Shown here in pieces: positions 22,873 to 33,288 of a stretch of 64,000 nt of DNA. The number at the start of each line of letters is the position of its first letter. Position 1 is the first letter of the stretch. The DNA is from Multifurca ochricompacta (lineage: Eukaryota; Basidiomycota; Agaricomycetes; Russulales; Russulaceae): contig WTXG01000132.1 in the NCBI GenBank assembly GCA_022496185.1, positions 40,337-104,336 of the forward strand, in the 5' to 3' direction. A model generated the notes under the pieces. That model was not told where the DNA came from. It was given only the letters and a program-made list of their open reading frames with translations, and ran no database searches. A program made the translations under genes and the position numbers.

Positions 22873-25083
22873 ATGCCGTCCTCAATTGTCTTCCCTCCCT
22901 CCTCCAAGATGGAGCGCCTTGATGGCTCCAACTGGCAGGTCTGGTCTGCCAACTTCAATGCCCTTTTGAGGATGAATGGGCTCAGGAGGCACATTATTAC
23001 GCCTTACCCTGATATGCCCCTCCTCCCAGAGGACAAGGAAGAGAAGGAAAAAATGCAGAAGGAAGTAATTGACCCCATCCTTAGGGAATGGATGGGTGAA
23101 GAGGAAATGCTTATTGGGCTCCTCTTTCTTAACATCACCCAAGAGGTCTACTCTCAGGTAGCCTCTGATGCCAATTATCCTTCTCTTAGTGAGAAGTATA
23201 ATAAGTTGGAACGGCTATATGGCTCTGTAGGTAGCATGGCCACATATAATTTGTGGCTTGCCCTGGTGTCCTTCCGTCTTGATGAAGGACAGACATTCAG
23301 GACCCAATTACAAAAGGTCCTGGATGCCAGGAGTACCCTCAGGGAGAATGGGATGGAGGTCAATGACCTCCAGATGAGCTTTATATTATTAAAAGCTCTC
23401 CCAGACTCCTACAGTGCCATTGCCAGCTCCATACTAGCCTCTGGCGATCCAGAGCGACTCTCTCCTCAGGACCTTGTGCAGAGGTTCCTAAATGAGGAAA
23501 GTCGTCTGGCAGGTCCCTCGGGAAGTGGTAGTGCAGTCCTATCTAAGGCTGCACCTGTCAAATCAAAACCAAAAAATTCAAATTTATCACCACTTCCTGC
23601 TGCTGCCCCTGGTTCACAAGGGGTGGTCTGCTTCTATTGCCAAAAGCCTGGACACAAGTCCAACGCTTGTGCAAAGAAGAAGAAGGACCTGGAGAATGCC
23701 AAAAAGGGCAAGGCAGGGAACAAGAAGAGGGCTGAGGCCCAACAAGTAAATACTATAGCCACCATAGTTAATGGTAGTGGCAAAATAGAGGAGGTGCATG
23801 AAGCACCTCACATTCGCCTTTACATTCACACCTATAATCTGGATATCAACTCAGATTATTGGATGCTTGATAGTGGTGCAACGGCTCATTTCAGTCCAAA
23901 CCTTGAAGACTTTGATACTTATGAAGTCGACACAACCCATGAAGTGTCACTAGGTGACAACTCCATAGTCAAAACAAATGGAGTTGGAACTGTGATCATC
24001 AGGACTGATCAAGGCTTCAACTTGGAATTGAGCAATGTGCTCCACATGCCTGGAGGACATAAAATACTCTCCGCCAGTGCCCTAGTAGAAAAAGGGGCAA
24101 CTGTGTTCTTTGATAATAAGAAGGCAACAATAAAATATGGCAACAACATTATAGCGGAAGCATGGAAGTTTGGCAAATTGTATTGGGTACTAGGCAAACA
24201 TGTCCTAAGCACTATCCATACAACTGCATCTGCCTCACTAGAAATCTGGCATCAAAGAATGGGCCACATGTCTAAACAAGCCCTGAAGAGATATGCTCCT
24301 GAGGCAGTTAAAGGCCTCAAAATTAATAATAGCCAAGTGGAAGACAAGCCATGTTATGGCTGTGAAATGGGCAAGTCCCATCATCTTCCTTTTCCCCCAT
24401 CTTCAAAGCGAGCATCAGCCCCCCTTGAGATCCTTCATAGTGATCTTGTAGGTCCCTTGCAGTGCAGTTCAATACAAGGGAATCTATACTTTGCCACCTT
24501 CTTGGACGACTTCAGCAGATATGCTTTAATCATTCCAATGAAGTCCAAAGATCTGTTTACACCAGTTTTTAATAAACTGAAGACACTACTAGAAAATAAG
24601 TTTAATCATAAAATCAAGTGTCTTCATACAGATCGTGGTGGCGAGTATGTGAACAAGGCGCTGAAGGCAATGCTTGAAGATTATGGCATAGAGCATAAAC
24701 TTACGATGCCGTACAGTCCACAACAGAATGGAAGGGCCGAGAGATTCAATAGAACCATTATGGAAAAAGGCACTAGCATGCTGCACAATGCTGGCCTGTC
24801 TCTTGGTTTTTGGGAGTGTGCTGTTGAAACAGCATGTCATATATATAACAGAACTCCCATCCATTCCAATAAGTGGAAAACTCCGCTTGAGCTTCTGGTT
24901 GGGAACAAACCAGATGTCTCATATTTCAAGGTCTTTGGTTGCAAAGCCTATTATCATGTTCCAGAGGGCAAGCGGCATAAACTAGATCCCAAAGCTAGGG
25001 AAGCCGTCTTTGTCGGATATGAGCCCACTTCTAAGGGCTATACACTTTGGGATAGTCATATCCGGTCTCTCGTCTTTTCATGA
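22873..25083 (+). CDS. Copia gag-pol polyprotein, gag-protease-integrase part
   Basis: An uninterrupted ORF of about 736 codons. Residues about 10-200 are a UBN2-type copia Gag (LDGSNWQVWSANFNALL). A CCHC knuckle CFYCQKPGHKSNAC lies at about 253, protease WMLDSGATAHFSP at about 330, and the GAG-pre-integrase block (WHQRMGHMS ... CYGCEMGK) at about 460-500. The integrase Asp-Asp-Glu residues are at about 523 (HSDLVGP), 587 (HTDRGGEY) and 622 (RAERFNRT). The ORF stops at TGA 25081-25083, where copia proteins usually read S-R-D-V, so this is a CGA-to-TGA change. Start at 22873 is chosen by analogy; 22780 is an alternative. Confidence 0.85.
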   Translation: MPSSIVFPPSSKMERLDGSNWQVWSANFNALLRMNGLRRHIITPYPDMPLLPEDKEEKEKMQKEVIDPILREWMGEEEMLIGLLFLNITQEVYSQVASDANYPSLSEKYNKLERLYGSVGSMATYNLWLALVSFRLDEGQTFRTQLQKVLDARSTLRENGMEVNDLQMSFILLKALPDSYSAIASSILASGDPERLSPQDLVQRFLNEESRLAGPSGSGSAVLSKAAPVKSKPKNSNLSPLPAAAPGSQGVVCFYCQKPGHKSNACAKKKKDLENAKKGKAGNKKRAEAQQVNTIATIVNGSGKIEEVHEAPHIRLYIHTYNLDINSDYWMLDSGATAHFSPNLEDFDTYEVDTTHEVSLGDNSIVKTNGVGTVIIRTDQGFNLELSNVLHMPGGHKILSASALVEKGATVFFDNKKATIKYGNNIIAEAWKFGKLYWVLGKHVLSTIHTTASASLEIWHQRMGHMSKQALKRYAPEAVKGLKINNSQVEDKPCYGCEMGKSHHLPFPPSSKRASAPLEILHSDLVGPLQCSSIQGNLYFATFLDDFSRYALIIPMKSKDLFTPVFNKLKTLLENKFNHKIKCLHTDRGGEYVNKALKAMLEDYGIEHKLTMPYSPQQNGRAERFNRTIMEKGTSMLHNAGLSLGFWECAVETACHIYNRTPIHSNKWKTPLELLVGNKPDVSYFKVFGCKAYYHVPEGKRHKLDPKAREAVFVGYEPTSKGYTLWDSHIRSLVFS

Positions 25084-25272
25084 GATGTTACATTTGATGA
25101 GAGATCCTTCCCATCCTGCTCTGTCAAGGACAGCAGAGCAGATAAATCTATAGAGCAACCTGGAGAAGGTGGCTCATTCACTTTACCAGGTGGCCCAGTC
25201 CAGCCACCACCAGCAACTGCTATGCATGTTCCTGAGGCTCCTCCAAATGAGGAAGACCTGGAAGAGGAACAG
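25084..25272 (+). pseudogene. Copia pol linker after the premature stop
   Basis: The same frame continues past the stop as DVTFDERSFPSCSV, then a Pro/Glu-rich linker (PPPATAMHVPEAPPNEEDLEEE). This is the usual segment between copia integrase and RT. It is cut by the 5' LTR of H. Confidence 0.8.
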
Positions 25273-25857
25273 TGTTACGAACCCCGTCTCTCCCCGTCTT
25301 TTTCTTCTTACCCAACGACGACCCCTCTTTACCGCCCACCCTTCACTACCAGATCACGTCTCCATCGTGGGATCCCTCATGTGCCCTACTCCCGTCCCCG
25401 TGATAGCCTTTGTCTCTGTTTATGTCGATGCACTTATGTTTGGCTCTTATCTTGTTATCTCTTATCTCGTTATCTTTACGACCGGACACTTACTTAATAC
25501 CCTATCAGAAGCCAGGCTTTACGCCCTCCGCTTTCGTATATTTGGGCCCACATGACTCCGTATTATCTTATCTCTAGACGCTCATTCGATTACGTATATA
25601 AGTCCACTGTAGCTACCTTGTAGACCTCAGACTCGACTTATTGAATACATCGGTGCTTGTCTTCCGGACTTCCCTTTGATCTTGAGCTCAGTTGTCTCAG
25701 TGCTTCTGGCACTTGTCTACTTAACATCGTCTAAAGAGAACAGCCTCTTGGACTTTGACTCATCCCACTTCAACTCCAAGGAACCCTATTGGTTTCTTAC
25801 CTGAACCCATAACGCTGTCACACAAGTCATGTGGAACGTCCCGCACCGGACGTAACA
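25273..25857 (+). repeat. 5' LTR of element H
   Basis: 585 bp, TGTTACGAACCCCG...CGGACGTAACA. It has TATATAAG at 25595-25602 and the self-priming segment AGACTCGACTT at 25629-25639. The primer-binding segment follows 2 nt after the end. Confidence 0.92.
25595..25639 (+). promoter_or_regulatory. TATA box and predicted transcript start of H
   Basis: TATATAAG (25595-25602) is followed by AGACTCGACTT beginning at the 35th base (25629), where transcription would be expected to begin. The 11-mer is the exact reverse complement of the segment just inside the LTR (25860-25870). The transcript start is inferred from spacing, not observed. Confidence 0.65.
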
Positions 25858-25859
25858 TC

Positions 25860-25870
25860 AAGTCGAGTCT
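25860..25870 (+). other. Self-priming binding site of H
   Basis: AAGTCGAGTCT, 2 nt after the LTR end. It has no tRNA 3'-end signature (no TGG). It pairs over 11 nt with the predicted 5' end of the element's own RNA, as described for Tf1 of fission yeast. Confidence 0.7.
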
Positions 25871-25876
25871 CTCACA

Positions 25877-27380
25877 GTGGCTTCCAGCCGCAGTCAGACC
25901 CTCTTCCGAGAAGAACTCATCGAACGCAGAGACGAGCATAATCTTTCACAGCAAGTACTTGGCTCTGCCACCTGGAAAGACTTTGAGTCCGAGTTTGGAT
26001 ACTACGTCTATCACGACGGAAGATACCAACCGGTAGAATACGACGACGAGAAGAGAGTTTGGTATCGTATCCGATACTCGGATAGCCGACACTCTTGGGT
26101 CACTACAGGGCCCGCCCCACCAGAATTTGGATTAGGGCCGTGGAGAGAAAATCCCCCAGCCATTGTCACGGACTCTGAACCAGAAGAGTACGTAGAAGAA
26201 CATAGTGAAGAAGCACTGGTATTAGCGTCGACTACAACCCCAGTTGCACCAGCAGTTGTCACGATCAGAGCCCCTGCTTTGACAACTCCTCAGATATCCC
26301 TACAGTCCACCAGTACCACCACACCACAGAAAATGTCCACCATTGCTGCCCAGCTCCCAGACCCAGTTCCCCTCCGCCACCACCCCCAGTTATGTTGCCA
26401 CCAAATATACCCCCACCTTCGGGGCGACTATCAGGTGTACTACCCCAAACGTTCGCTGGGGATCGATCGCAAAGTAAAAAGTTTATGTTGGAGTTCACGA
26501 CATTTAAAAACTTCAACCACGACGTCCCCCAAATAATCAATCCCTTCCAACGGGCCAACTTATTTTTATCGCTAATCCGGGGGGATGCAGTGGACGACTG
26601 GACGATGGAACAACTGGAATGGTTGAACGAACAGGTTGAGAGCGGACGCCGTACCACTAGCGAAGGTCTTTGGGAGACCATCGCTCAGCGATTTAAAGAT
26701 GCGTTTACGGACGGGCAAGCCAAGCAGAAGGCTGCCCGCGAACTGAAGTCCCTGAAAATGGACAAAGGAGATTTGGACGCCTATGTAGCGAAATTCAGAA
26801 GCTTGGCCAATCGGGCCGGGTACGACACAGACGAAGAGGCAACACTAGACCTCTTCTCCCAAGGACTTCCGAACCCATTAGTCAAAAACATCATCCAGTT
26901 TCACCACCCTAGCGACTGGGATACATGGGTTGATGCTGCCCGACGACAACAACAAGACTATCTCGACTTCCAGACACGCTTTGGAGTCGACACCAAGAAG
27001 GGAAGGACCCGTGATCAGTGGAAGGCGGCCTTCGGAGTTAAACCCGCACATGCCTCCCAAAGAGACCCAAACGCCATGGATACCTCAGCAGATAGGACCA
27101 GGGCCCGGGCCACACTTACCAAGACGAAAGACAGACGTTGATGAAGGAGGGAAGATGCTTCCGCTGCAAAGCGCAAGGGCACATGTCTCGAGAATGCCCA
27201 AAGAAAGGGGCACGTGCGGCTGAAGCTACGGTCACACCTGTCCGCAATAACCCACCAACTGTTGATAAGAAAACAACGAAAGAAGAAAAGGCACAAGAGA
27301 TCTGGTCTAACATGATGAAGGAAAGCGAGGAAGTGCGAGCGATCTTAGTGGAAAAAGCGTTCGCAAAGAAGGATTTTTGA
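25877..27380 (+). pseudogene. gag: gag of element H
   Basis: Domains: N-terminal block (FESEFGYYVYHDGRYQP), Pro-rich linker, capsid-like block (VDDWTMEQLEWLNEQVE ... RSLANRAGYDTDEEA) and CCHC knuckle CFRCKAQGHMSREC (27150-27195). It ends KKDF at TGA 27378-27380. Two frameshifts interrupt it, near 26375 in the Pro-rich run and near 27120. The N-terminus aligns at GTG 25877; no ATG precedes the conserved block in frame. Confidence 0.87.
27371..27380 (+). promoter_or_regulatory. Candidate -1 frameshift site between gag and pol
   Basis: GGATTTTTGA: gag reads GAT TTT TGA while the pol frame reads GGA TTT TTG. The ten bases are unchanged in B, E, H, L and M although the surrounding sequence varies. 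A -1 slip would fuse Gag to Pol. This is sequence inference only. Confidence 0.55.
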
Positions 27381-30300
27381 CCGGCTCTACCCCATCGGCC
27401 TGGGCACGAGCATTACATGTAACCTCTGTGTATACTAGTCGCTTCAAATCACTGAAAATACCAGTACATTTCGAAACTACACAGAAGACGGCCGATCGTG
27501 ACATCCTGATAGATTCAGGAGCCACCGACAACTTTATTAGCCCATGAATGGCAAGAACCATGGGGTTGGGGATGCTGGCACTCCCCCAGGAGAAAAACAT
27601 TTGGAACATCGATGGAACAGCTAATCGGGCAGGAAAGATTACGCATTATACTGATCTTAATGTCCAAGTGGGAGAACGAACCAAAGTCATTCGCTTCCTA
27701 GTCACCAACTTGGGAGATGAAGATCTGATCCTAGGGTATCCCTGGCTTGCAGCATTCGAACCAAAGATTAACTGGAGTGATGCAACCATGGACAAGGAGT
27801 TCTACCCTGTCCTGATCACGTCAGTAGGATACGACTATGCGGCTCGACATTCGGCAGTGCGAAGGGCAGAGAATGAGGACGAGGATGCGGGACAGTGCTT
27901 TGTCACCAAAGCGTCAGAGCTTGCCCAGAAGGCAATGGAGGGACATTCAGAACAAACCTTTGAGGAAGTAGTGCCAGAAGCATACCACCGACACTGGAAG
28001 GTATTTTCAGAGGCGGAATCACAGCGCTTCCCACCTGCGCGACCATGGGATCATGCCATAGAATTCACGCCTGACACCCCAGCAGCAATCGATTGTAAAA
28101 TCTACCCATTGTCCCAGACAGAACAAACGGCACTTACGGCATTCCTCGAAGAGCACTTAGCAAAGGGATATATTCGCCCATCGAAGTCGCCATACACATC
28201 ACCATTCTTCTTTATCAAGAAAAAAGATGGCAAACTTCGACCCGTCCAAGATTACCGACGAATAAACGCTTACACTATAAAGAACGCCTACCCCCTACCA
28301 CTCATCTCAGAACTCATCGATACCATGCGGGACAAATCCCTATTCTCCAAAATGGATGTCCGCTGGGGGTACAATAACATCAGGATCAAAGAAGGGGATC
28401 AGTGCAAAGCGGCTTTCAAAACTAACCAAGGACTCTTTGAACCAAATGTCATGTTCTTCGGTCTCACCAACTCGCCGGCCACCTTTCAAGCAATGATGAA
28501 TCATATTTTCCGCGATCTCATTCTCACTGGAGAGGTGGTAGTATATATGGACGACATCCTTGTAGCCACCGCAGACAACCTTACCCATCACTGAGCGCGG
28601 GTGCACCAAGTGTTAGATATCCTGCACGAACACGACCTCTATCTTAAACCGGCCAAGTGCTCATTCGAACAACGAAGCGTCGAGTACCTGGGAGTTATCC
28701 TAGAAAACGGACGAGTGCGGATGGATCTGGTAAAGGTACAAGGAATCCGGGAATGGCCCACACCCACATGCGTCAAGGATGTACGATCCTTCATTGGATT
28801 CTGTAACTTTTATCGACGATTGTGCGAGGGTTCTCAGGGATCGCCCAACCACTAAATGGGCTGTTAAAGAAAAACGTACCCTGGCACTGGACAAGTGAAC
28901 AACAACAAGCCTTCGAACGCATTCGAGATATCGTTGGCTCAGAACCAGTCCTTCTACAGCCAGACCTAGAAAAGCCCTTCGAGTTAGAAGTCGATGCATC
29001 ACATTTTGCCAATGGTGCGGTATTAAACCAGAGAGACGCAACGGATTACTCCACCCAGTCGCCTTCTACTCAGAGACGTTCTCACCGCCGAACGAAATTA
29101 TGACATCTGGGATAGAGAATTGCTCGCCATTGTAAAAGCACTACGACATTGGCGACCATACTTAGCAGGGACCCCTCACAAGACTATCATCTACACGGAC
29201 CACTCCAATCTACTCTATTGGAAAGAACCCCACAAAATCAGTCGACGAGTTGCGCGCGAAGTCCTTGAGCTAGAGGAATATAACTTCGTATTGAAACACA
29301 TTGCAGGAAGTCGCAATGCACGCGCAGATGCCCTGTCACGACGACCCGACTTGAGCAGCGGGGAGGAGGACAACAATGACATCACGGTACTCCCAGAAGA
29401 GGTTTTTGCAAAGCAGGCGGTTGTTAGCCTCCACGACATGGACCTGTGGGCACAGGTGTCACAGAATATGAATCAGCAGCTATGTCGAATGTGGGCAGAT
29501 GCACATAACCTGAAAGAGGTTGACGGCCTTTGGTGGAAGGACGGGGATCGTCTCGTTGTCACCGGTGGCGACAACATTAAGAGGGGGGTGATCCATTTTC
29601 ACCATGACCTTCCCTCTGCAGGACACCCAGGAATTGCGAATACATACGCCCTGGCCAAACGAGATTACTGGTGGCCAAACATGAAAAAGGACGTGGAAAC
29701 CTATGTGAAAGGATGCGCGGACTGTCAAGCCAATAAAGTAAACACGCACCCACATCCACCAGCATTATTCCCAATTACTCCGATGGCCTCGCTCCCGTTC
29801 CAAACAATCGCAATGGACTTCATCGTCAAACTTCCCATTTCCAGGGGCTTTGATTCCATCTTGACCATCACAGACCACGACTGTTCCAAGGCAGCACTGT
29901 TTATACCATGCAACGAGTCCATCACAGCCGAAGGAGTAGCCAAGCTCTACCTGGACCACGTCTACAGGCATTATGGTATCCCTGAGAAGATCATCTCCGA
30001 CCGAGACCCCCGTTTTACCTCCACATTTGCCAAGGCTCTCTGCAAAGTCTTAGACGTCACCCAAAACATCTCGACCGCCTATCATCCACAGACCGATGGG
30101 CAGTCAGAAAGGACGAACCAGTGGCTAGAACAGTATCTGCGATTCTGGTGCAATGGACGACAGGATGATTGGGCCGACTGGTTGGCAACTGCGGAGTTTG
30201 CACACAACTCCTGGCCCAACGGGACCACTAAAGTTTCCCCGTTTTCACTTATCATGGGATGGACGCCACGCACCACCTGGGCCGCGAAACCCACAACGTC

Positions 30301-30853
30301 CCCTCAGCTGCGCAGCGTATCGACCAATGGGAAGAGATTAGGAAATCGGCCAATGAGAACCTACTGAAGGCGCAAAAGACCCTCTCAGAAAGGCCATCAA
30401 AGTTCACACCTTATCAGGCCAATGAACTTGTCTGGTTAGAAGGGAAGCATATTCACACGTCACATCCAACAGCCAAACTGGCGCCCCGACGTCACAGACC
30501 CTTCAAGATAACAAGGAAGCTGTCGGATGTGTCATACGAACTCGAACTCCCATCCACATGGAGGATCCATCCGGTCTTCCATGCTCGACTTCTGACGCCC
30601 TACAAGGAAACGTCCCTGCACGGGGAAAACTTCCCAAGACCCCCCCTGAATTAATTGATGGTGAAGCGGAGTGGGAAGTGGAGCAGGTTCTAGACTCCAG
30701 GTACAAAGGCCGTGGGCGTAAACTGCAATACCTTATCAAGTGGAAAGGGTTCCCTGACTCTGACAACTCGTGGGAACCAGTCGGGAATATCTTTGCCCCG
30801 GTCCTTATCTCGGAGTTCCATGTCCACACCCAGAAGTGCCCAAAGACAGTTAA
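27371..30853 (+). pseudogene. pol: pol of element H (protease, RT, RNase H, integrase, chromodomain)
   Basis: Protease DILIDSGATDNFIS (about 27500-27540); RT KKKDGKLRPVQDYRRINAY, FSKMDVRWGYNNIRIKEGD and [12 protein letters not shown] (about 28540-28570); RNase H FELEVDASHFANGAVLNQ. The integrase zinc domain (HFHHDLPSAGHPG ... GCADCQANK) and core ([44 protein letters not shown]) follow, then a chromodomain EWEVEQVLDS ... KWKGFPDSDNSWEP (about 30665-30780). Damage: CGA-to-TGA stops near 27545 and 28594, and single-base losses near 28826, 29040 and 30300. Integrated copies would be aimed at marked chromatin by the chromodomain (family knowledge). Confidence 0.9.
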
Positions 30854-30889
30854 AAGAGTAGCCCCAGACCCCAGACAAATCCCCAGTAC

Positions 30890-32115
30890 ATGCTCTCACA
30901 GCAACGTCCTACCACCATTCACTCCATTATGTCTTTCATCGCTGCCAACGCTGCCGTCGACGCCTTCACTGCCACTGTCGTAGTTGCCGAGAATTTCCCA
31001 TCCGCTCATCCCTCCACACGCCCCTCCTCCCCTATCAACTATGAGCCGCAGAGGCTCGCGTCAAAAACCAATCCCCAAACCCAAACGATGACTTCACCCA
31101 TCGCGAAGACCCCCACCCCAATGACCTGCTCAACGGAGAAATCGATGACAAGCCCCGGAATTCCCGTTCATCCCCAACAACCCCAACTCTTCAATGTACT
31201 TCCCCTTGGAGATCACAATGGCCGACGGATCTACGGCCATCGCCAAGTATATCTACTACACCAATGGCGGAATGGATGTGGCGGGGTGTATGAAGAAGGA
31301 TGGGCGGTTTATGGAGCTCCCGTTTATCTGGAGGAAAGGTATACAGGTCGACTCCACCACACGTTGACTGATGAACAGTTGGGTCACCTTGCCGCCGAAG
31401 ACTGTCGCGCCTTGCGATCGATGAAGTGATGAACGATATGAGACTGCCGCGCTTAAAGGCAGAAGTCATGAGGCTGAGGAAGAGTATCACCCTGAGGAGG
31501 ACGCTAAACCAGCAGTATAAGGAGCACGCGAAGATGATGGCAAGGTTGACGAATGGGATGTTCCAGTTGGAGTCGGAGATTGTGGAGATCAGGAAGAGGT
31601 TGGAAGCGGGGGATGCATACCAGACAATTGCTGAAAGGTATGCGGACACTTATGCACGGCCCCTCCCCCCTCGAACCTTAGGTGCAGCCCCGACGCTGCT
31701 GCCGGCCGACTGGAGATGCCACGCTTGCACGAGAACCCGCGTGGGGAAACCTGCTGGGATGTGATAGCAAGTATCACATAAGCTGGAACTGCCCCCTCAA
31801 CGCAAATGGTGTCGACACTGCCGAAGCAATCTCCACTGGAGCAGACATTGCATTTTCCGACGTGTAGGAGTGGCCCCGACTATCACCAACCCATCGGGCT
31901 GGTGCGGCAAGTGCCTTCACCATAACACTGGGCACAAAGAAATTGATTGCCCCGTCTACGACTTATGCCGTGCATGTGGCCAGCGTGGTCCGTATGGGTT
32001 CCTTCGTACCCACGCATGTCCGCAAGAGTTGGAATCGTACCGTATGGATGACCGTAATGTAGCTGACGATTACCTGGAACTGGTACAAGATGATGACGGT
32101 ACGAGTCGTTTCTAG
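30890..32115 (+). pseudogene. ORF3 of element H
   Basis: Starts MLSQQRPTTIHSIMSFIAANAAVDAF. The acidic linker and YIYYTNGG block are shifted by indels. VYGAPVYLEERYTGRLHH, the coiled coil (LKAEVMRLRKSITLRRTLNQQYKEH) and the Cys/His-rich end (WCGKCLHHNTGHKEIDC, LCRACGQRGPYGFLRTHAC) are readable. It ends at TAG 32113-32115, just before the polypurine tract. Not recognisable as any named retroelement protein. Confidence 0.75.
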
Positions 32116-32130
32116 CCAGGACTGCTAGAA

Positions 32131-32146
32131 CCAGAAGAGGGGGTGA
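32131..32146 (+). other. Polypurine tract of H
   Basis: CCAGAAGAGGGGGTGA immediately precedes the 3' LTR. It is the expected plus-strand primer and is shared by N (34543-34558) and, in reverse, by B. Confidence 0.75.
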
Positions 32147-32731
32147 TGTTACGAACCCCGTCTCTCCCCGTCTTTTTCTTCTTACCCAACGACGACCCCT
32201 CTTTACCGCCCACCCTTCACTACCAGATCACGTCTCCATCGTGGGATCCCTCACGTGCCCTACTCCCGTCCCCGTGATAGCCTTTGTCTCTGTTTATGTC
32301 GATGCACTTATGTTTGGCTCTTATCTTGTTATCTCTTATCTCGTTATCTTTACGACCGGACACTTACTTAATACCCTATCAGAAGCCAGGCTTTACGCCC
32401 TCCGCTTTCGTATATTTGGGCCCACATGACTCCGTATTATCTTATCTCTAGACGCTCATTCGATTACGTATATAAGTCCACTGTAGCTACCTTGTAGACC
32501 TCAGACTCGACTTATTGAATACATCGGTGCTTGTCTTCCGGACTTCCCTTTGATCTTGAGCTCAGTTGTCTCAGTGCTTCTGGCACTTGTCTACTTAACA
32601 TCGTCTAAAGAGAACAGCCTCTTGGACTTTGACTCATCCCACTTCAACTCCAAGGAACCCTATTGGTTTCTTACCTGAACCCGTAACGCTGTCACACAAG
32701 TCGTGTGGAACGTCCCGCACCAGATGTAACA
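32147..32731 (+). repeat. 3' LTR of element H
   Basis: 585 bp, the same length as the 5' LTR. Differences are mostly CG to CA or TG. It is followed directly by integrase sequence of element N. Confidence 0.9.
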
Positions 32732-33250
32732 ATCAGGAAGTCGGCCAATGAGAACCTGCTGAAGGCGCAAAAGACCCTGTCCGAAAGGCCATCGAAGTTC
32801 ACACCTTATCGGACCAATGACCTTGTCTGGCTGGAGGGAAAGAATATCCATACGTCACACCCTACTGCCAAATTAGCTCCCCGATGTCACGGGCCCTTCA
32901 CGATAACAAGGAAGCTGTCAGATGTGTCATATGAACTCAGACTCCCGCCCACATGGAAAATTCATCCCGTCTTCCATGCTCGACTCCTGACACCTTACAA
33001 AGAAACATCCCTGCATGGGGAAAACTTCCCAAGACCCCCTCCTGACTTAATCGATGGAGAAGCAGAGTGGGAAGTGGAGCGAATTCTAGACTCCTCACGT
33101 AAAGGCCGAGGGCACAAGCTGCATTACCTAGTCAAGTGGAAAGGATTCCCAGACTCTGACAGCTCGTGGGAGCCCACCAGAGATATCTTTGCCCCGGTCC
33201 TTATCTCGGAGTTCCATGCCCGACATCCTGAAGCGCCCAAGAACAGTTAA
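32732..33250 (+). pseudogene. pol: pol C-terminus of element N (integrase end and chromodomain)
   Basis: Begins in mid-integrase (RKSANENLLKAQKTLSERPSKFTPY), then GPFTITRKLSDVSYEL and VFHARLLTPYKE. The chromodomain is EWEVERILDSSRKG ... VKWKGFPDSDSSWEP. It ends PKNS at TAA. The frame is open from the junction to the end. The upstream part of N is missing from the window. Confidence 0.88.
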
Positions 33251-33288
33251 AAGGGACAGCCCAGGACCCCAATCAAAATCCCCAGTAC

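Larger units (their letters stand above)
20912..25272 (+). mobile_element. Element I: Ty1/copia retrotransposon, 5' part
   Basis: Order is 5' LTR (with D4 inside), half-tRNA primer site, untranslated leader, then one gag-protease-integrase ORF in copia order (integrase before RT). It is broken at 25273 by alpha element H. RT, RNase H and the 3' LTR are absent. The insertion lies in U; the expected left target copy is AACTG (20907-20911). Confidence 0.88.
25273..32731 (+). mobile_element. Element H: Ty3/gypsy chromovirus, best-preserved alpha copy
   Basis: A 7459-bp element with two 585-bp LTRs, gag, pol, ORF3 and a polypurine tract, and still rich in CpG. The LTRs differ at only a handful of sites, mostly CpG transitions, so it is one of the younger alpha copies. 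The flanks do not match: the left flank is copia ending AACAG, the right flank is alpha integrase starting ATCAG. That points to a recombinant rather than a simple insertion. Confidence 0.9.

Noticed and set aside
25858..25875. tRNA primer-binding site after the alpha LTR
   Set aside because: No TGG start and no fit to a tRNA 3' end; the exact match to the element's own R segment is the better explanation.
30890..32115. ORF3 as an envelope gene
   Set aside because: No signal peptide, no membrane segment, no glycoprotein-like Cys pattern; the Cys/His spacing is zinc-knuckle-like.
32732..32740. ATCAG after H and ATCAG before L (40150-40154) as a linked target duplication
   Set aside because: The first is ordinary integrase sequence of N and the second lies in the 29-bp linker; a chance 5-mer.
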